A stretch of 64,000 nucleotides of DNA from the NCBI GenBank assembly GCA_900073065.1, contig FJOG01000011.1, positions 1,070,882 through 1,134,881 on the forward strand. The letters run 5' to 3'. This DNA is from Phialocephala subalpina. Taxonomy: Eukaryota > Ascomycota > Leotiomycetes > Helotiales > Mollisiaceae. The notes beneath the pieces are model-generated. The model made no database searches, had not been told where the DNA came from, and saw nothing but the letters and a program-made list of their open reading frames with translations. The position numbers and the translations under genes are program-made. Position 1 is the first letter of the stretch; each line of letters begins with the position of its first letter. Shown here one piece after another: positions 1 to 11,598 of the stretch.

Positions 1-303
1 TACCAGGGCAATCCTCGGTTTAACCTACATTGTTTCCTCGAAATCGGGGGTGAATTTGCCGAGCTTGAGTTGCCCTTTTCGATCCAACGTAACACAATTA
101 CCATAGACCGAAAAAAGAAACAAAATCGAGAATCCAACAGAGGAGTGCTCTTAGAACAACTATCGTGCCGGATAGTTGTTTTTCTCACTTCTCATTCGCG
201 AGATATTTAAGTCGAGCTTGCATGTCAATTCCCGCTTACCACAGGTCCACAGGCCCACAGGCCCGACAACATAAAAGAATCCTACTGAGTAGAAAACATT
301 TCA
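1..303. other. Window edge, no gene seen
   Basis: This is the sequence downstream of the Zn2Cys6 regulator gene that ends at 304. I see no coding frame, RNA gene or repeat in it. Confidence 0.5.
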
Positions 304-1974
304 TTACCACGTAATTATTTTCGTTCTCCTTCTCATCTTTTCATCATCCGCCGAGACTCTTTGCAAACACATCAACTCTGCTCTTTTTTCCGCCAACTCA
401 GCTCCACTCCACTTCACACCAGCAAGTCTCGCCCAACCAGGAACCTTCCCATCTTCAAGAAACTCCTCTTCAACCTCCATAGCCCACTGAAGCACTTTAC
501 CCGCAAAAACACTATCCCAGATACCTTCTCTCCTAGGATTTGACAGTAGAAAATTGATCGCTTCTCTACGAATCGACGGCTCGCGACACTTTAGGCCCAC
601 AACCCAAAGTGGGACAATAACTCTCGTATCGAAACAGAAATTCGAGGGGCGTATTTGGGTCGGCATCTCTTTCATTACTGCTTTCGCGAGGTACACTACT
701 CGCTTGTAAACAGGGTTGTATTTGTCATGTATCGATTCATCAGCGGAAAGATGAGTCGAGAGTCCAATGTATCCGATCGCCATAGATAACTGAATGAAGA
801 GCGCGTAATGTTTCTGTGGACCATCCGCTACCTTTTGCAGTACGGGCTCGAAAGCTTTGTTGAATCGCCACACGTCGGATTGAATTTCCTCTTGCTCTTT
901 CATGGCCCAGCGCCAGATCTCGGAATCCTTGCGAACGTCGGGTCCTAGATAAGCCGAGTGGGTGGTGATTAGATATACGCCTCGCCGAATAATGCCGTTG
1001 TAGTATTTTCCCGCTTCGAAAATGTCTGAGAAGGTGTCGGGCATTGACCGTGTGAATCTTGGGCCTTCCATACCGAGTACTGCATGCAATTCTGGGGAGT
1101 GCCCGTCTGCGAAGAAGGAATGCTGGACTGCTAATCGACAGAAAATCTGAATTAAGTCGTCTTCAACAATATATGGCGCTGGAGATAGTCGTGTGAATTT
1201 GTCCTGATCGTTTCTATATTTCTCCTTCCATTCTTGAATAAGCCGTATTCCAGCATGGACTTGTTTGACTGCAAAGTCCATATTCCCAGTCCAAGATTCG
1301 AATGCTAGGATGAGCAGGCAAGTTAGTAGCATAGTCCTCAAGTCCAGCTTCTTGTCGGATGCGTCAGTTGCCATGTGCTTCACAGCTTTAGCATACTGTC
1401 TGAGAGCATTTTGATGATGCTCACTAGCCGCCGTATCTCTTTCGACGGGGGTCAAAGACATTTTGTCGAAGCATTGGACAAGTTCCGCCGTCTTGTCTAA
1501 GGCACCGAGCGCGACTATAGCATGGCGGATTGCAGGGTTGAAGTGGCAAGACTCCAACAGCCGTTGGCGTGTACAACCGGAATCGAAGGTGGGAAAGATG
1601 TCGTAGCCTGTGCGAGCACAGAAAAGATCGAAGTATTGGTGCTCCGTGGCGTTGGCAAATGGTGAGTTTGCAAGAGAGCCTAAAGAAGGCAGTTTAATAG
1701 CTGGTTGAGATGGCAAGGGTTTACGCTTCGGAGGTGATTTTCCCAGAGTGAAAGTGATAGGAAGGTAGCCATCACAATCGACCCCGAATTTGATGCATCG
1801 CTGACAGATTGGCTTGCTCTCATCGCATTTCACTCTTCGGATTCTATATTGTCAAAGTTTAGCTAACTGGGTGGTAAAGGTTGCGGTGATTCCTTACCTG
1901 CATGTACCACATCCTGTTCTGGCTTTCGGTGCGTACCTTCGCAGCCTTGAATGTATTTTGCCCGTTGAACTCAT
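304..1974 (-). CDS. Zn(2)-C6 fungal transcription factor
   Basis: A predicted nuclear DNA-binding regulator of 538 aa in two exons (1974-1898 and 1843-304) joined over a 54-nt intron with a GTAAGG donor and a TAG acceptor. Without the join the zinc cluster is cut in half. With it the cluster is complete: Cys22, 25, 32, 39, 42 and 49, spacing C-x2-C-x6-C-x6-C-x2-C-x6-C, and a basic stretch around Arg26-Lys31. The start at 1974 is the first in-frame ATG and leaves a short basic N-terminus (SRLRRYAPKAR). The remaining ~490 residues resemble the alpha-helical 'fungal-specific transcription factor' middle region. A GAL4-type cluster binds CGG-type half sites in this family. The target genes cannot be read from the sequence, and no biosynthetic cluster is adjacent. 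The family call is firm and the regulon is unknown. Confidence 0.9.
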
Positions 1975-3322
1975 AGTCGCGATGCTGCGACCCAGCAAGC
2001 AAGGCCCAACAGTGAGGCTTTAAGGTTGCGCAACGTTCACGAGATATCGGCTTCGCCGTCGGGAGCTAAGCCCTGTGGCATGGCTAACGCTGCAGCAGTT
2101 GGGATTGGGGTCCAATAAATGGTCTCCTGCATGGTGATGCAGGACACTTGGTATGGTCGAGTGTCTCGCACTCTCGTCTCGAGGACTGAAAGTCTGCAGG
2201 ACGAAGAATCTTAACTTCAACTAAGAAGCTCAGAAAGAGAGTGACGGCAGAAGTCGGCTACAGCTGCAGCATCCTAAGACACTAGCCTCCTACCTGTACA
2301 ATCCTCGGCTCAGACTGCCAACCTCTCAACTACCGGGCACCACGATCACGATATAAAAATTAAAGAAGGCGTTTCTTTCCTACTCGCAGTACCGACTAGC
2401 GCAGGCAATCAACTTAGACATGCCTTATATCCTGTCAAAAGCAAGCATACAAACGCAAAAATTACACAAGACTCCCAAGCTACCAAACCCTTAACTTTTT
2501 CCTCCTCGAATCGTCGCGGCATTAAACTGCCCCGCTACATAGTTCATTTAACTAAAAAAAACCTTCACACGCAATCTCAATTTCCCAAATCAAAACTCCC
2601 TTCCTCGTATTCCATACCGACACGCCGTTCGAATGTCTTCTCTACATCTTGCGAACAGATCGCAAATTTAACCTGACAACTGCGCGGCAGGTCAAGCGGA
2701 CGTCACGAACGGAAGCATCTCATTTTGAGCCCAAAACTAATCGTTCCATACCTTCCACTTCACTTCAGAGATCGAACATCATCAGCACTTCCAAATCATC
2801 GGTACAAATCTCTCTACATGCATCTGAGATGGACAACCAGGAAGGATAATTTGTGGTTTTATGGTGTGTGGGTCGTTTTGGTATCTTTGGTGACGGTATA
2901 AGGGAGGAGAGGGTTGTGAGTTGATGGATGTGGTTGGTGTGAGAGCTTGGGATGTTAGGGGAGGGAAGAGGAGAGGGGTGATAATGAGATATGAGGTGGC
3001 TGAGACCACTGAACCTAAATTACAGAAGCGAGGAGAAAAGTATTCTTCTATCATGGCAGAGACTCAAGTAAGCCTTGAATCTGCATATATATTGAGATCG
3101 GCATGTCATATGCACAGAGGACAATGATCAAGCAAGAGTATGTCTTCGGACTTTTTTGTAATATTACTAATAGTATAATAAAACAAACCCCATCCCTTCA
3201 GCCCACAGGGCGACGAACCCATACCCATACGCCGAAGAAGATCTTCGCAAAGGCAATCGTGATTGTAACATACATATCATATCTCATAACATCATTTGCT
3301 CTGATTGATTATCAACAACTAT
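1975..3322. other. Intergenic region, no gene supported
   Basis: This holds the promoter side of the Zn2Cys6 gene and the distal 3' side of the zinc-finger gene. Short ORFs here (for example 2649-2849 and 2921-3127) have no recognisable content. Pyrimidine-rich stretches occur around 2480-2620. I see no RNA gene. Confidence 0.4.
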
Positions 3323-3822
3323 GCCCTCCCTAACCAAAGATGAAGAAAGAAAGAAAATAGAACGCCAAAAAGCAGATGTTCAATTCATCTACATGAATTG
3401 CAATGCGAGATATGTACTTAACACAAGAATCGATCAAACATATGAATAAGAAAATAAAAACCGAAGAAAGATCATAGACACCTTACTACCATACCATATG
3501 CATAACTTAAATAAACGACGAAGATATAAGAAAATGAATACATGCATTCCATCGATCATCGCAATGATCTAAGCCCTCCCTAACCAAAGATGAAGAAAGA
3601 AAGAAAATAGAACGCCAAAAAGCAGATGTTCAATTCATCTACATGAATTGCAATGCGAGATATGTACTTAACACAAGAATCGATCAAACATATGAATAAG
3701 AAAATAAAAACCGAAGAAAGATCATAGACACCTTACTACCATACCATATGCATAACTTAAATAAACGACGAAGATATAAGAAAATGAATACATGCATTCC
3801 ATCGATCATCGCAATGATCTAA
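3323..3822. repeat. Perfect 250-bp tandem duplication
   Basis: Bases 3323-3572 are repeated without any difference I can see at 3573-3822, and the match continues one base further. The proximal copy contains the stop codon (3757-3759) and about the last 22 codons of the zinc-finger gene on the minus strand. The distal copy is a second 3' end lying in the presumed 3' UTR. The protein is not changed by the duplication. Perfect identity means a very recent event or an assembly error. Confidence 0.95.
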
Positions 3823-5683
3823 GTTGACGGCGGTAGGGTAGAGGTTGAGGATCGGTGAGTTGTCGGCGATGAATGTATTGTCGAAGTTGAGATTGTTGTT
3901 CATGCTCGAGATGTCTTGTTGAGAGTACATTTGGTCATCTTCGATTTCGTCGTCGGATGCGTCGGCAGCTTCTTGTTGTGCGTCGCTGAGGGGGAATTCG
4001 GCGGCTTGTTCCTCCACTTCCTTCATCCAGCATTTCAACTCTGACATTGGTGGCCAGTCTCCACCGCCCTTTCCTCCGCGCTTCTCGGCGTCGTCGCCTT
4101 TATTGTTCTTTGCTCGACCCTTTGCCTTGGGCTTGAAGTGGGCGCGTCGAAGATGTGCGGCAGCGTTGTAGTATGCGCCGTACTTCTTTCGTTGTTGAGC
4201 ACAGGCTTTACACCTCGAGAGTGCAAGGACAGGTTTGGGATGATTTCCACCATCCGTCGGTTCGACGCAGACCCACTTCTTCACCATCATCTTGTGTTCT
4301 CGATCTTGATGTCTTCGAAGCTCGTGTTCGCCGCGAAAGCCTTCTTGATGACTATCACATTGCTTACAGAATACTCGATCGTGCTTCGGTCGTTGATAAG
4401 TAGGCTTCGAGATAGCAACTTTGTCTTGTGACCCGTCTTTTGACTCAAGCCGTGTCATCGATTGTGATGAGTTTTCTCGAGACATTGTAGAGTTTTCGCT
4501 GCCACCTTTGGGCATGAGCGGTCGTGCAGCTGCCAGACTGATCTGGTCCTGCAGACGCTTGACGTTTCGAGACGACGACGATGACGAAGAAGTACTTTCA
4601 TTCGACTCAGATTTCTCCATCTTCTCACCATAAGAGGCAGATGATGACATTTGCAAAGAATGTGAAAATTGTGACTCGTGACTTGCACCACCAGCACCAA
4701 CAAGAAGCTGAGATTGCTCCTCGGATGAGGAACGACGACTATGATGAGAGGATGGAAAATGAGCAACTTGATCATACATGGCTTGATCGTCATGAACATC
4801 AGAAGAATAAGATGCGTTCGAATTGAACTTCATCATCTGAATACTTTCGAGCAGAGGCTCGGACACAGTGCACAGACTATTTTGTCGACTCATGCTGCTT
4901 GTAAGTGTTGTCGCTGTCGTGAGTGAGTCGGATGTTGGGGTCGAAGGTATCGGTAGGTTGTTATACGAGCTGGACGAAAGTCGATGACTGTTGAGATTCG
5001 TATTCGAGGGATCCGACATTGATGGAGATATCGAGACGATCGGGGTGCCCATTGTGCGATAGATGAAATCGCTTGGGTCTTCTCCGAGATGGTCCAGCTC
5101 CGGGACCTGGTCCAACTCAGGCTTTCGCTGTTGTTGTGTTGATTGATGGGAGAAGGTGTATGAGGATAGAGGCGGATCTTGAGCCCAAGCCATCATGGCA
5201 GGGTTTGGGTTCTCGCGACGAGACTCGGTGTTGAGGGAAGGTGGGATTGCTCCATGCTGAGTGAAAGGAACATTGCCGCTTCGTTGTGAAGATGTGCCTC
5301 TTGAGTTCGTGCGTGCCATCGAAGGAGCCGACCGTTGGGACATTGTTCTTCGTTGTGGTACCGATTCGATCCGGTCCTATCTAAGATTAGAGCTGTCTGC
5401 GGGACCAGGAGGGGTGTCCTACAGAGGAGGGATGTCTCGACATGGAGGGGACTCCATTACTCGACATGCTTCGAGGAACATTGCTTCGACGTTGTTGCTG
5501 TTGCTTGTGTATAGGTGATCGATGGTTGGTGATGTGATATGATGGTGTCGACGAGGTACTCGAGGGCAGAAGAGATGCTATCTCGGCTTGGAGTTCAGCT
5601 TGTGCTGCTTGGAACTCTGCTTGCTTGGCTAATAGAGCTTGGAGACGATTCTGATCCGTATCGATTCTCAGATCTGAAGACAT
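3757..5683 (-). CDS. C2H2-like zinc-finger protein with low-complexity N-terminus
   Basis: A predicted 626-aa protein in two exons (5683-5423, 5376-3757) joined phase 0 over a 46-nt intron (GTAGGA...ATAG). Residues 1-45 are a short coiled-coil-like stretch rich in Gln, Ala, Leu and Glu (AKQAEFQAAQAELQAEIASLL). A long Ser/Thr/Gln/Asn-rich disordered region follows. Around residues 411-510 there are two zinc-finger-like units: one starting with FCKQC and ending ELRRHQDREH, and one with CKACAQQRKK ending AHLRRAHF. A Lys/Gly-rich basic stretch and an acidic tail follow. Proteins of this layout are widespread in filamentous ascomycetes and are usually annotated as C2H2-type or domain-of-unknown-function proteins. 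A nuclear regulatory role is inferred only. The last ~22 residues lie inside the 250-bp duplication. Confidence 0.8.
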
Positions 5684-7378
5684 CTTGTGTTGCTGTACTG
5701 TCGACAGTTACAGGTCGAAGGAGGGCCGATAGCTTCGATGTTTCGAGTAGCTGTAACGTCTGCAGCCTCACCTCGTCAGCGAGGGTTCACTCTATGCTAG
5801 ACCGCCTAATAATGGGGAGGCAACAAGATCTACAACTTACGGCTGGACAACACTATTGCACGAATACTGACAGTGAAGCAGTTCGTACTGGTGTTTGAAG
5901 GCAGAGAGTGATGAAGCGGAGATGCTGGTACATGAAAGTAAGGCGAAGGATGAGGTGGATGGATGGAGGAGAGACAAACTATGTATTCCTCGCAACGCGG
6001 CAGACAACACTATGGGGCTCTGCGTGATATCGTGCCAATCCCAGGATGATGGCTTAGGCGGGATGTTGGGAAGTGGAAGAAGAGGTGAAAGTGGTTGGAG
6101 GGTGACGAGAGTGGAAGTCGCACAGGCTTCTGGACGTTGCTTTGATGCTGGATGATGCTGGTCTGGCGGGATGCAGTTGTTGCGCTACCCGGAACTTTCG
6201 ATGCGTGTGAGTGGCCGTCGTGGGAGAGGGAAATGCCCACGAAATGCCCTCGAGGGCCGCTCAGTGGTTAGATAACCATGGATTTCTGACCGAACGGGCC
6301 CAAAGTCAATTCTAGTGGTTGATGACAGCACATCTTTCACATTCATCAAGCCTATCGCAGGTGCAGGTCAAGCCAGGACGGCAGCGATTCTTTCCCAATG
6401 CTTACACCGATCGGGCGCCAGGTGCATGCGTGATGCTGGCACCAAAGAAACCTTAGAAACCTTGGCGCACCAGTGCAGGACAGCACGCAGCTCACCAAAT
6501 GCCCTGTTCCATGCCCTGGAAAGTGAAGCGACGAATCATCGCGAGATCTCGTTCCTGGTCTGCCCTGCGGTTCGCTCCGACTGGGACCAGCACAAGAGTG
6601 AGGCAAACAACCTTTTAACGCTTGTTACGCTTGTCCGCCTCATTCACATCTGTACATCTCATTCGACCATCTCCAGACCTCGTCCATAATCGAAGGATTC
6701 GGATTCGTAACCAAGGGTTCCACCCAGACCACACACGTTGTCGGCCATGGTTCGCAAATATGCGCAGCATCGTTTCCCCCAGCCTGACCACGTCGACAGC
6801 ACACTTCCTTTTAGAGGCCCTGCTCACCGTGGTCTCTCAACGGCTTTGCAGTGCAACCAGTCACGGCTGAGTGCCCTACACCGACCGAAACGCTTGCTTT
6901 TGGCTGACGGGGCGTATCTGAACTGCATATCATCAGTAGATTGATTTGAGTAAGACGGCATTTGTACCTTTCTTTCGACCTAAAAAGAGGGTGTCACACG
7001 GTTGAATCTAAGGAATCCAGATTCCCTTGGCTTCATGCCGAGATGCCCGACACTTCTTGCTTGCAGTCCGTTTGTCTGATTTGCGTTTCCCCATGCAGCA
7101 GAGATGATGCTGCTCATTGACATTTGTTTCAGCGCACGTGCGAGGCATGATAGATCGGAGAAAACCGAGCATTGTACCTGTATCAGTGTACGAAAACTCT
7201 GCTCGATCCGAAGGATTACTTCTTGAGCGACACCGGATATCCGAACTCCAGAATTCGGCTTCTTCACGGTATCACATGACCCTGTCATGAACTTTGCGTC
7301 CAAGAGTCGAGTCATTTCTTCGAGGCTGGTACATAGCTCGAATCGAAACCAGCTCCAATTCGCCGAGCAACTCGCTTT
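5684..7378. other. Long intergenic region upstream of zinc-finger gene
   Basis: About 1.7 kb with only short ORFs that I judge spurious (for example 6315-6689 and 6980-7315). It should contain the promoter and 5' leader of the divergent zinc-finger gene. I see no RNA gene. The right end carries one copy of a diverged repeat (7271-7356). Confidence 0.4.
7271..7356 (+). repeat. Diverged direct repeat, copy A
   Basis: This segment begins ATCACATGACCCTGTC and ends AACCAGCTCC. It aligns by eye with 8202-8279 (ATCACATGACGCTGTCG ... ATCAGCTCC), sharing blocks such as TTCGA-GCTGGTA and GCTCG-ATCGA, with scattered substitutions and small gaps. It looks like an old duplication. Confidence 0.6.
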
Positions 7379-7942
7379 TTGGAATTGTCGCTAGCTTCAA
7401 CCCTATCAAAGTTTAAGAGAAAGGTTCCAGGAGTCAAACGGTTCCGTCGAGTGCTCAAAGCAGTGATAGCTAGTGTGCTCACAATGGATGTCAACCTCCT
7501 CCTTGAGTCACCGGTGGCTCCTCTGGGCTCTGTAAAAAGACATCAACAACGCGGGGGGGCTGTTCTCTATCAAGGCGTCGTCCAGGAGATGAATGTAATG
7601 ATGGCTATCAAGCCCAATATGACTGCCCGAGATTTACAGCAGTCGGTGGAGGAGTACTGCCACAGGAAGATGCAAGAGCTGACGAAAGAGCCGATCCATA
7701 AGTCTTCGTCATTCGAATCTCCGCGACCTACTGAGCCGTCATCTATTATTACTGCTTTTTGGCAAACAAGCGCAGAGGAGACATATATTGTTAAGGTATC
7801 CTATGCAGAGCGAATTTTTATTTACGGAGACAAAGTAAACGTTATCAAGATATATCAGAAGGATTGGGAGCACGAGGTTCCCCCAAATCACACTTGCACT
7901 ATCAGGGAAGGCAAGGGAGTAACGTTTAAGTCCTCCTCATGA
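7379..7942 (+). CDS. Hypothetical ORF, 187 aa
   Basis: An uninterrupted ORF with a basic N-terminus (LSKFKRKVPGVKRFRRVLKAV) and a C-terminal half that could be a small folded domain (SSIITAFWQTSAEETYIVKV ... KIYQKDWEHEV). I recognise no family, signal peptide or membrane segment. It lies between two copies of a diverged repeat and upstream of a decayed Zn2Cys6 gene. It may therefore be a remnant or a chance ORF. The start is arbitrary, and an internal ATG at 7483 is an alternative. Confidence 0.3.
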   Translation: MELSLASTLSKFKRKVPGVKRFRRVLKAVIASVLTMDVNLLLESPVAPLGSVKRHQQRGGAVLYQGVVQEMNVMMAIKPNMTARDLQQSVEEYCHRKMQELTKEPIHKSSSFESPRPTEPSSIITAFWQTSAEETYIVKVSYAERIFIYGDKVNVIKIYQKDWEHEVPPNHTCTIREGKGVTFKSSS

Positions 7943-8424
7943 GACTTTGGGATCTCAAATCGCCGAGTCTTGCGACTTTTACGAATATTGTTAGATGTTT
8001 TGCATGTCTTCGCAGCCTTGCCAACACCATCAGAGCTTGAGAAGGAGGAAGACTAGTGCTTCACATCGAAAACTTGAAATCCTGACGGAGGTCCGCAATA
8101 TGAAGCATCAACACACTGAATCGCTGAGCTTTTCCTTCTCTTCGATCGCTACTGCTTCTTCGAGTTGACTCGTTAGGATCTAGGATCAATTAACTCCCAA
8201 CATCACATGACGCTGTCGTGACCTCTCTGCGACAACAGCCATTACTTCGAAGCTGGTAGCTCGTATCGAGATCAGCTCCTTTGCGGTGCGGCAGTACAAT
8301 AAACCCATTCGGTAAGCGTGAGTTGTACTTCCACCAGATACTACTTCATGACGCCTAACAGTGTGGTATTTTAGAATCCACGCTGAAGAGATATGAATAC
8401 TGCTGTCGGTCTCGAAGAGCTGGT
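7943..8424. other. Intergenic, contains repeat copy B
   Basis: No coding frame is supported. The second copy of the diverged repeat lies at 8202-8279, directly upstream of the decayed transcription factor, so this was probably its promoter. Confidence 0.4.
8202..8279 (+). repeat. Diverged direct repeat, copy B
   Basis: Partner of 7271-7356 in the same orientation. It lies about 150 nt before the ATG of the Zn2Cys6 pseudogene. Transition-type differences between the two copies are frequent, as expected for a mutated duplication. Confidence 0.6.
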
Positions 8425-10043
8425 ATGACCACTCGGTCTCGATCATGTATCTCTTGTGCGAGAGCGAAAGCGCGTTGCGATAACAAGCGACCCGAATGCT
8501 CAAGGTGTATAAGCAAGGCTATCGAATGCTAGCATCCAGCGAACACGCCCAAAGGTACAGGACCAAGGATTCAGCACAATGATCATGATAATGCGCTGTC
8601 TGAACGGTGGTAGGAGATGGAGCCTTCATTGGTGGCAGATTCTCTCGGCGTTGAAAAGCGGCATGAAGCAAGCAGCGATGGTGATATGTTTCTCGATCGT
8701 GCACTTGTTATCTCGGACCCAGAGTTTCCAAATACTGAAAGGGAATATCTCGACTGGCAAGACCCCGATATCGATTTCGCCGACCTTTTGAATCTGCCGG
8801 AAATGAACGACGACGAGAGCGTTCAATACCCTTCTTCATCAGGGTCGTGGTCGTCATCTTTAGTTTGTCACTCGACACCTTCGACCGATCAAACAGTTCA
8901 AGTACAACAAGTCATCTCTTCTCCCAATCTATCGATACCAAGACTGCCAACTTCTACTCTCCGATCACTTAGCCCGCGAACAAAAATGAAGACAGGGCAG
9001 CAAAAGTCGCGAATCCCATACTCCATACCCTGAAATCTTATCCCCTGATGATGTTGCTTCATAATACCCCTCCACCATTTATCCATCCGTGTTTGATATC
9101 TTCTGATGGGGTCGAGGATAAACATATGGAGCCACTGAGTCACTGACCAACTGCATCAGTTTGGTGCATATGATTAGCTACGGGGTGCAGGGGAGCCGAA
9201 AGTTGTTCTGGAAATGTGAGCGCGGAATGTAAACGCTTGGTCGCAGAGGTACGTTTGAGTTGTTTGCAATAGATTATAGAAAGAAAGGAGCTGATGGGTT
9301 CTAGCATCTGAAATTGAATAGATGGGAACTGCTGGCTGGGATGTAGGCACGTTCTATTTATATTCTTATGAGGTTGGATGAAGGGGGGGGGGGCTGAGTA
9401 TATAATTTTGATTTTCTGTTACTTGCTGCGGTGACTGTAGGTTGAGCTTCTCCTTCTTCCCTTTTTAGTTAATTAGCTCTAATGACATGATGTAGGTGAT
9501 ATCTAAACAACTCACCCTCATCGACATCACGTGCAACACGCAGTCTGCTCTATGCATCAACAATCTCGAAACAAGCTGGAAAGAATAAATTTTCGAGAAA
9601 TCAAGACGATGGGAAGACTTCTACCCAGTCTATTGTAACGAACTGAATGTATAAATGCTAATCGAATCAAAGATTAGCAGTCGTCTATCGAGTCGTGAAC
9701 ATGCTGATCTATTTCGAGCCAGCAGCAATGTGCAATCTACAAACGGACCTTATTCTCGCATCACTGCCAGCGAAGAAATAGCTATGGGAGGCAGGTGATG
9801 AGTTTTATGGGGAAGGCGGAGAACGAAGGGGATCCTGGAGCTCAGACTGAGTTTGGATTGGCTGCAAACGGTGAGCTGGTCACACTAAATGAAGGCCAGC
9901 TGTATTGTGGTAATAAGGTGCTGCTTTATAAGTCGTTGGATGCTAGGACTCAGTCAAGGAGCGATGCAAATTGGGAGGAGTGGTGCTCGGGAATGGATGG
10001 GTTTGGCGGGCTTGTTTTGCTTGCTGCTTCCTTAGTAGTGTAG
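8425..10043 (+). pseudogene. Decayed Zn2Cys6 transcription factor
   Basis: From ATG 8425 the frame encodes a full zinc cluster (CISCARAKARC ... ECSRC ... IEC). It is then stopped by TAG at 8530-8532, where the family has an ordinary residue before the HPANTPKGTGPRIQ stretch. A second in-frame TAG follows at 8611. The same frame stays open from 8617 to 9033 (EYLDWQDPDIDFADLLN, typical of these regulators). Beyond that I can follow family-like sequence in changing frames with further stops: LKSYPLMMLLHNTPPPFIHP near 9040, KWELL near 9325, YRVVNMLIYFEPAAMCNLQT near 9690, and NWEEWCSGMDGFGGLVLLAASLV ending at 10043. A run of about ten G lies near 9386. The TAGs fit CAG-to-TAG changes, as RIP would give, but this is not proven. 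The gene is clearly non-functional. Confidence 0.85.
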
Positions 10044-11020
10044 TATTTTTCAAATACCGAGTCGGCTCTTGGGATAATTACACTAAATTGTCCTTGAGTT
10101 GTTGGCTTTCTTGTGGGGAACTGCTGCTGCTGTTCCAAGAGATCAGAGGCATTGCACAAGGTAAAACCTTGCCACATTATCCTGGAAACAACATCACATG
10201 ACCCTTGGGTGCCACGCCTTCACGCATACCAACTATCTTATGTATTATGTATGCATCTCTTTTTGCACTTCGGAGAGAAAAGCGTTGCAAGCTTGCAGTC
10301 GCTGGCCGCACCATTCTGTTCTCGTTGATGCCCAACTCCCAACTTCAGGCCATCTTCTCGGAGGTTGGAGAAGATTTTCTTGATTTGCTTCGGCAGTTGC
10401 GAACTTCGGAGGACTTACAGGATGTTGCCAACACTTCATTGCAGAAGGAAGTTATTTCCAGTGTACTGGATCGGATGCTAAATAAGTCGATGGATACAGG
10501 GTACTTGCCTGCGGACTTCTCAAGTCTCTATGGTGCCCCTCCGGTCATGTCACATGACGGCAATTGACTTGACGGAGAGAATGCTTTCTGAATGGAAGGT
10601 GACAGCCGATTTCAAGCCAGAGCTTTCCACTCTGATGAGTCCGGTCTTTGTAAATCCAAATTGAGCCGAACTATGGTGGAACAGGTGTCAGAACGGCGCA
10701 AGAATATTTTGAACGTGAATGGTTCCTGTTTTGCAGAGCACTGGGGAGAAAGAATCATAGGATACAAAATCAAAAACAACAGCATGACGAAAACTGAAAG
10801 CTCAAGTCGTAAATCCAAAATAAATATCGGAAGTCATCAAGTCAACATCACAGGACCCGGATAAACCCAACGCCTCTGCCGAGCTTCGGACCAATGGCAG
10901 CGTTGACGAGACTTACGCACAACGACTTCGTTCTCGAATGAGGCCTGACAATTCGCGATTGTGCTGCGACTCGATTTTCGAACTTCGGCACTCTTAAACT
11001 GACAGTCAGCGACATAGATC
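10044..11020. other. Intergenic, one weak ORF
   Basis: An open frame of 120 codons at 10205-10567 (…EVGEDFLDLLRQLRTSEDLQDV…) has a helix-like composition but no recognisable family. I do not call it a gene. The right part should hold the promoter of the CFEM gene at 11021. Confidence 0.35.
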
Positions 11021-11598
11021 ATGCATCTCATTGTCCTAGTCATCCTCCTTGTCTCCTGTATCTGGGCACAAACTGGCCCCCAAGCCTCTCAAATTCCACC
11101 CTGCGTCGTACGTATATAGAGTCCAGTCTGCAAGCAGTCATTGACAGCAAATAACAGAAGACTTGCGATCCTGCAGCCATAGCATCAGTAAATTGCACCT
11201 CCACCGACCAATACTGCCACTGCGTCCGGCAAGCCGGGATCCTCTCCAACATTACCGCCTGCGCAGATGGAACTTGCACGAATCCCAGTGATAGCATATA
11301 CAGTAAGAACCCCCTCTTTCTTTTATTTGTTTGTTGGAGAGATGATGGGAAAGGCGTATTGATGAAGGTGGTAGTCTTCACAACCCTGTTTGGTGAAGTG
11401 TGCGCGCCCTTTAACATCTCAGTGCCGGTTGTGGGAAGTAATTCTTCGGTGAACGGCACGAATGTTACTTACCCGAGTCCGAGTGCGACGGTTGTGTCGG
11501 TCTCTGGGATTGCGGGCAAGATGGTAAGTTTTGAGGTTGGTTGGATGGGGAATCTTGTGGTGATGATAGCTGTGGGGTTGAGTGTTGGGAATTTTTGA
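11021..11598 (+). CDS. CFEM-domain secreted protein, probably GPI-anchored
   Basis: A 151-aa protein in three exons (11021-11107, 11158-11302, 11375-11598), with introns of 50 nt (GTACGT...CAG) and 72 nt (GTAAGA...TAG). Residues 1-17 form a signal peptide (MHLIVLVILLVSCIWAQ). The spliced protein has the eight cysteines of a CFEM domain: Cys28, 32, 42, 49, 51, 64, 69 and 87. It starts with the PPC motif, has DQYCHC in the middle (Asp46 in the heme/iron-binding position of the family), and ends at VCAPF. A Ser/Thr/Asn-rich spacer and a hydrophobic tail (LVVMIAVGLSVGNF) follow, fitting a GPI-attachment signal. CFEM proteins take part in heme/iron uptake, cell-wall structure or host interaction. 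Which applies here is not visible. Confidence 0.88.

Noticed and set aside
9380..9395. Run of about ten G as a possible G-quadruplex or regulatory site
   Set aside because: It lies inside the decayed transcription factor and is best explained as mutational slippage.
10205..10567. 120-codon ORF upstream of the CFEM gene
   Set aside because: No motif, homology cue or splice context. Kept only as a note.
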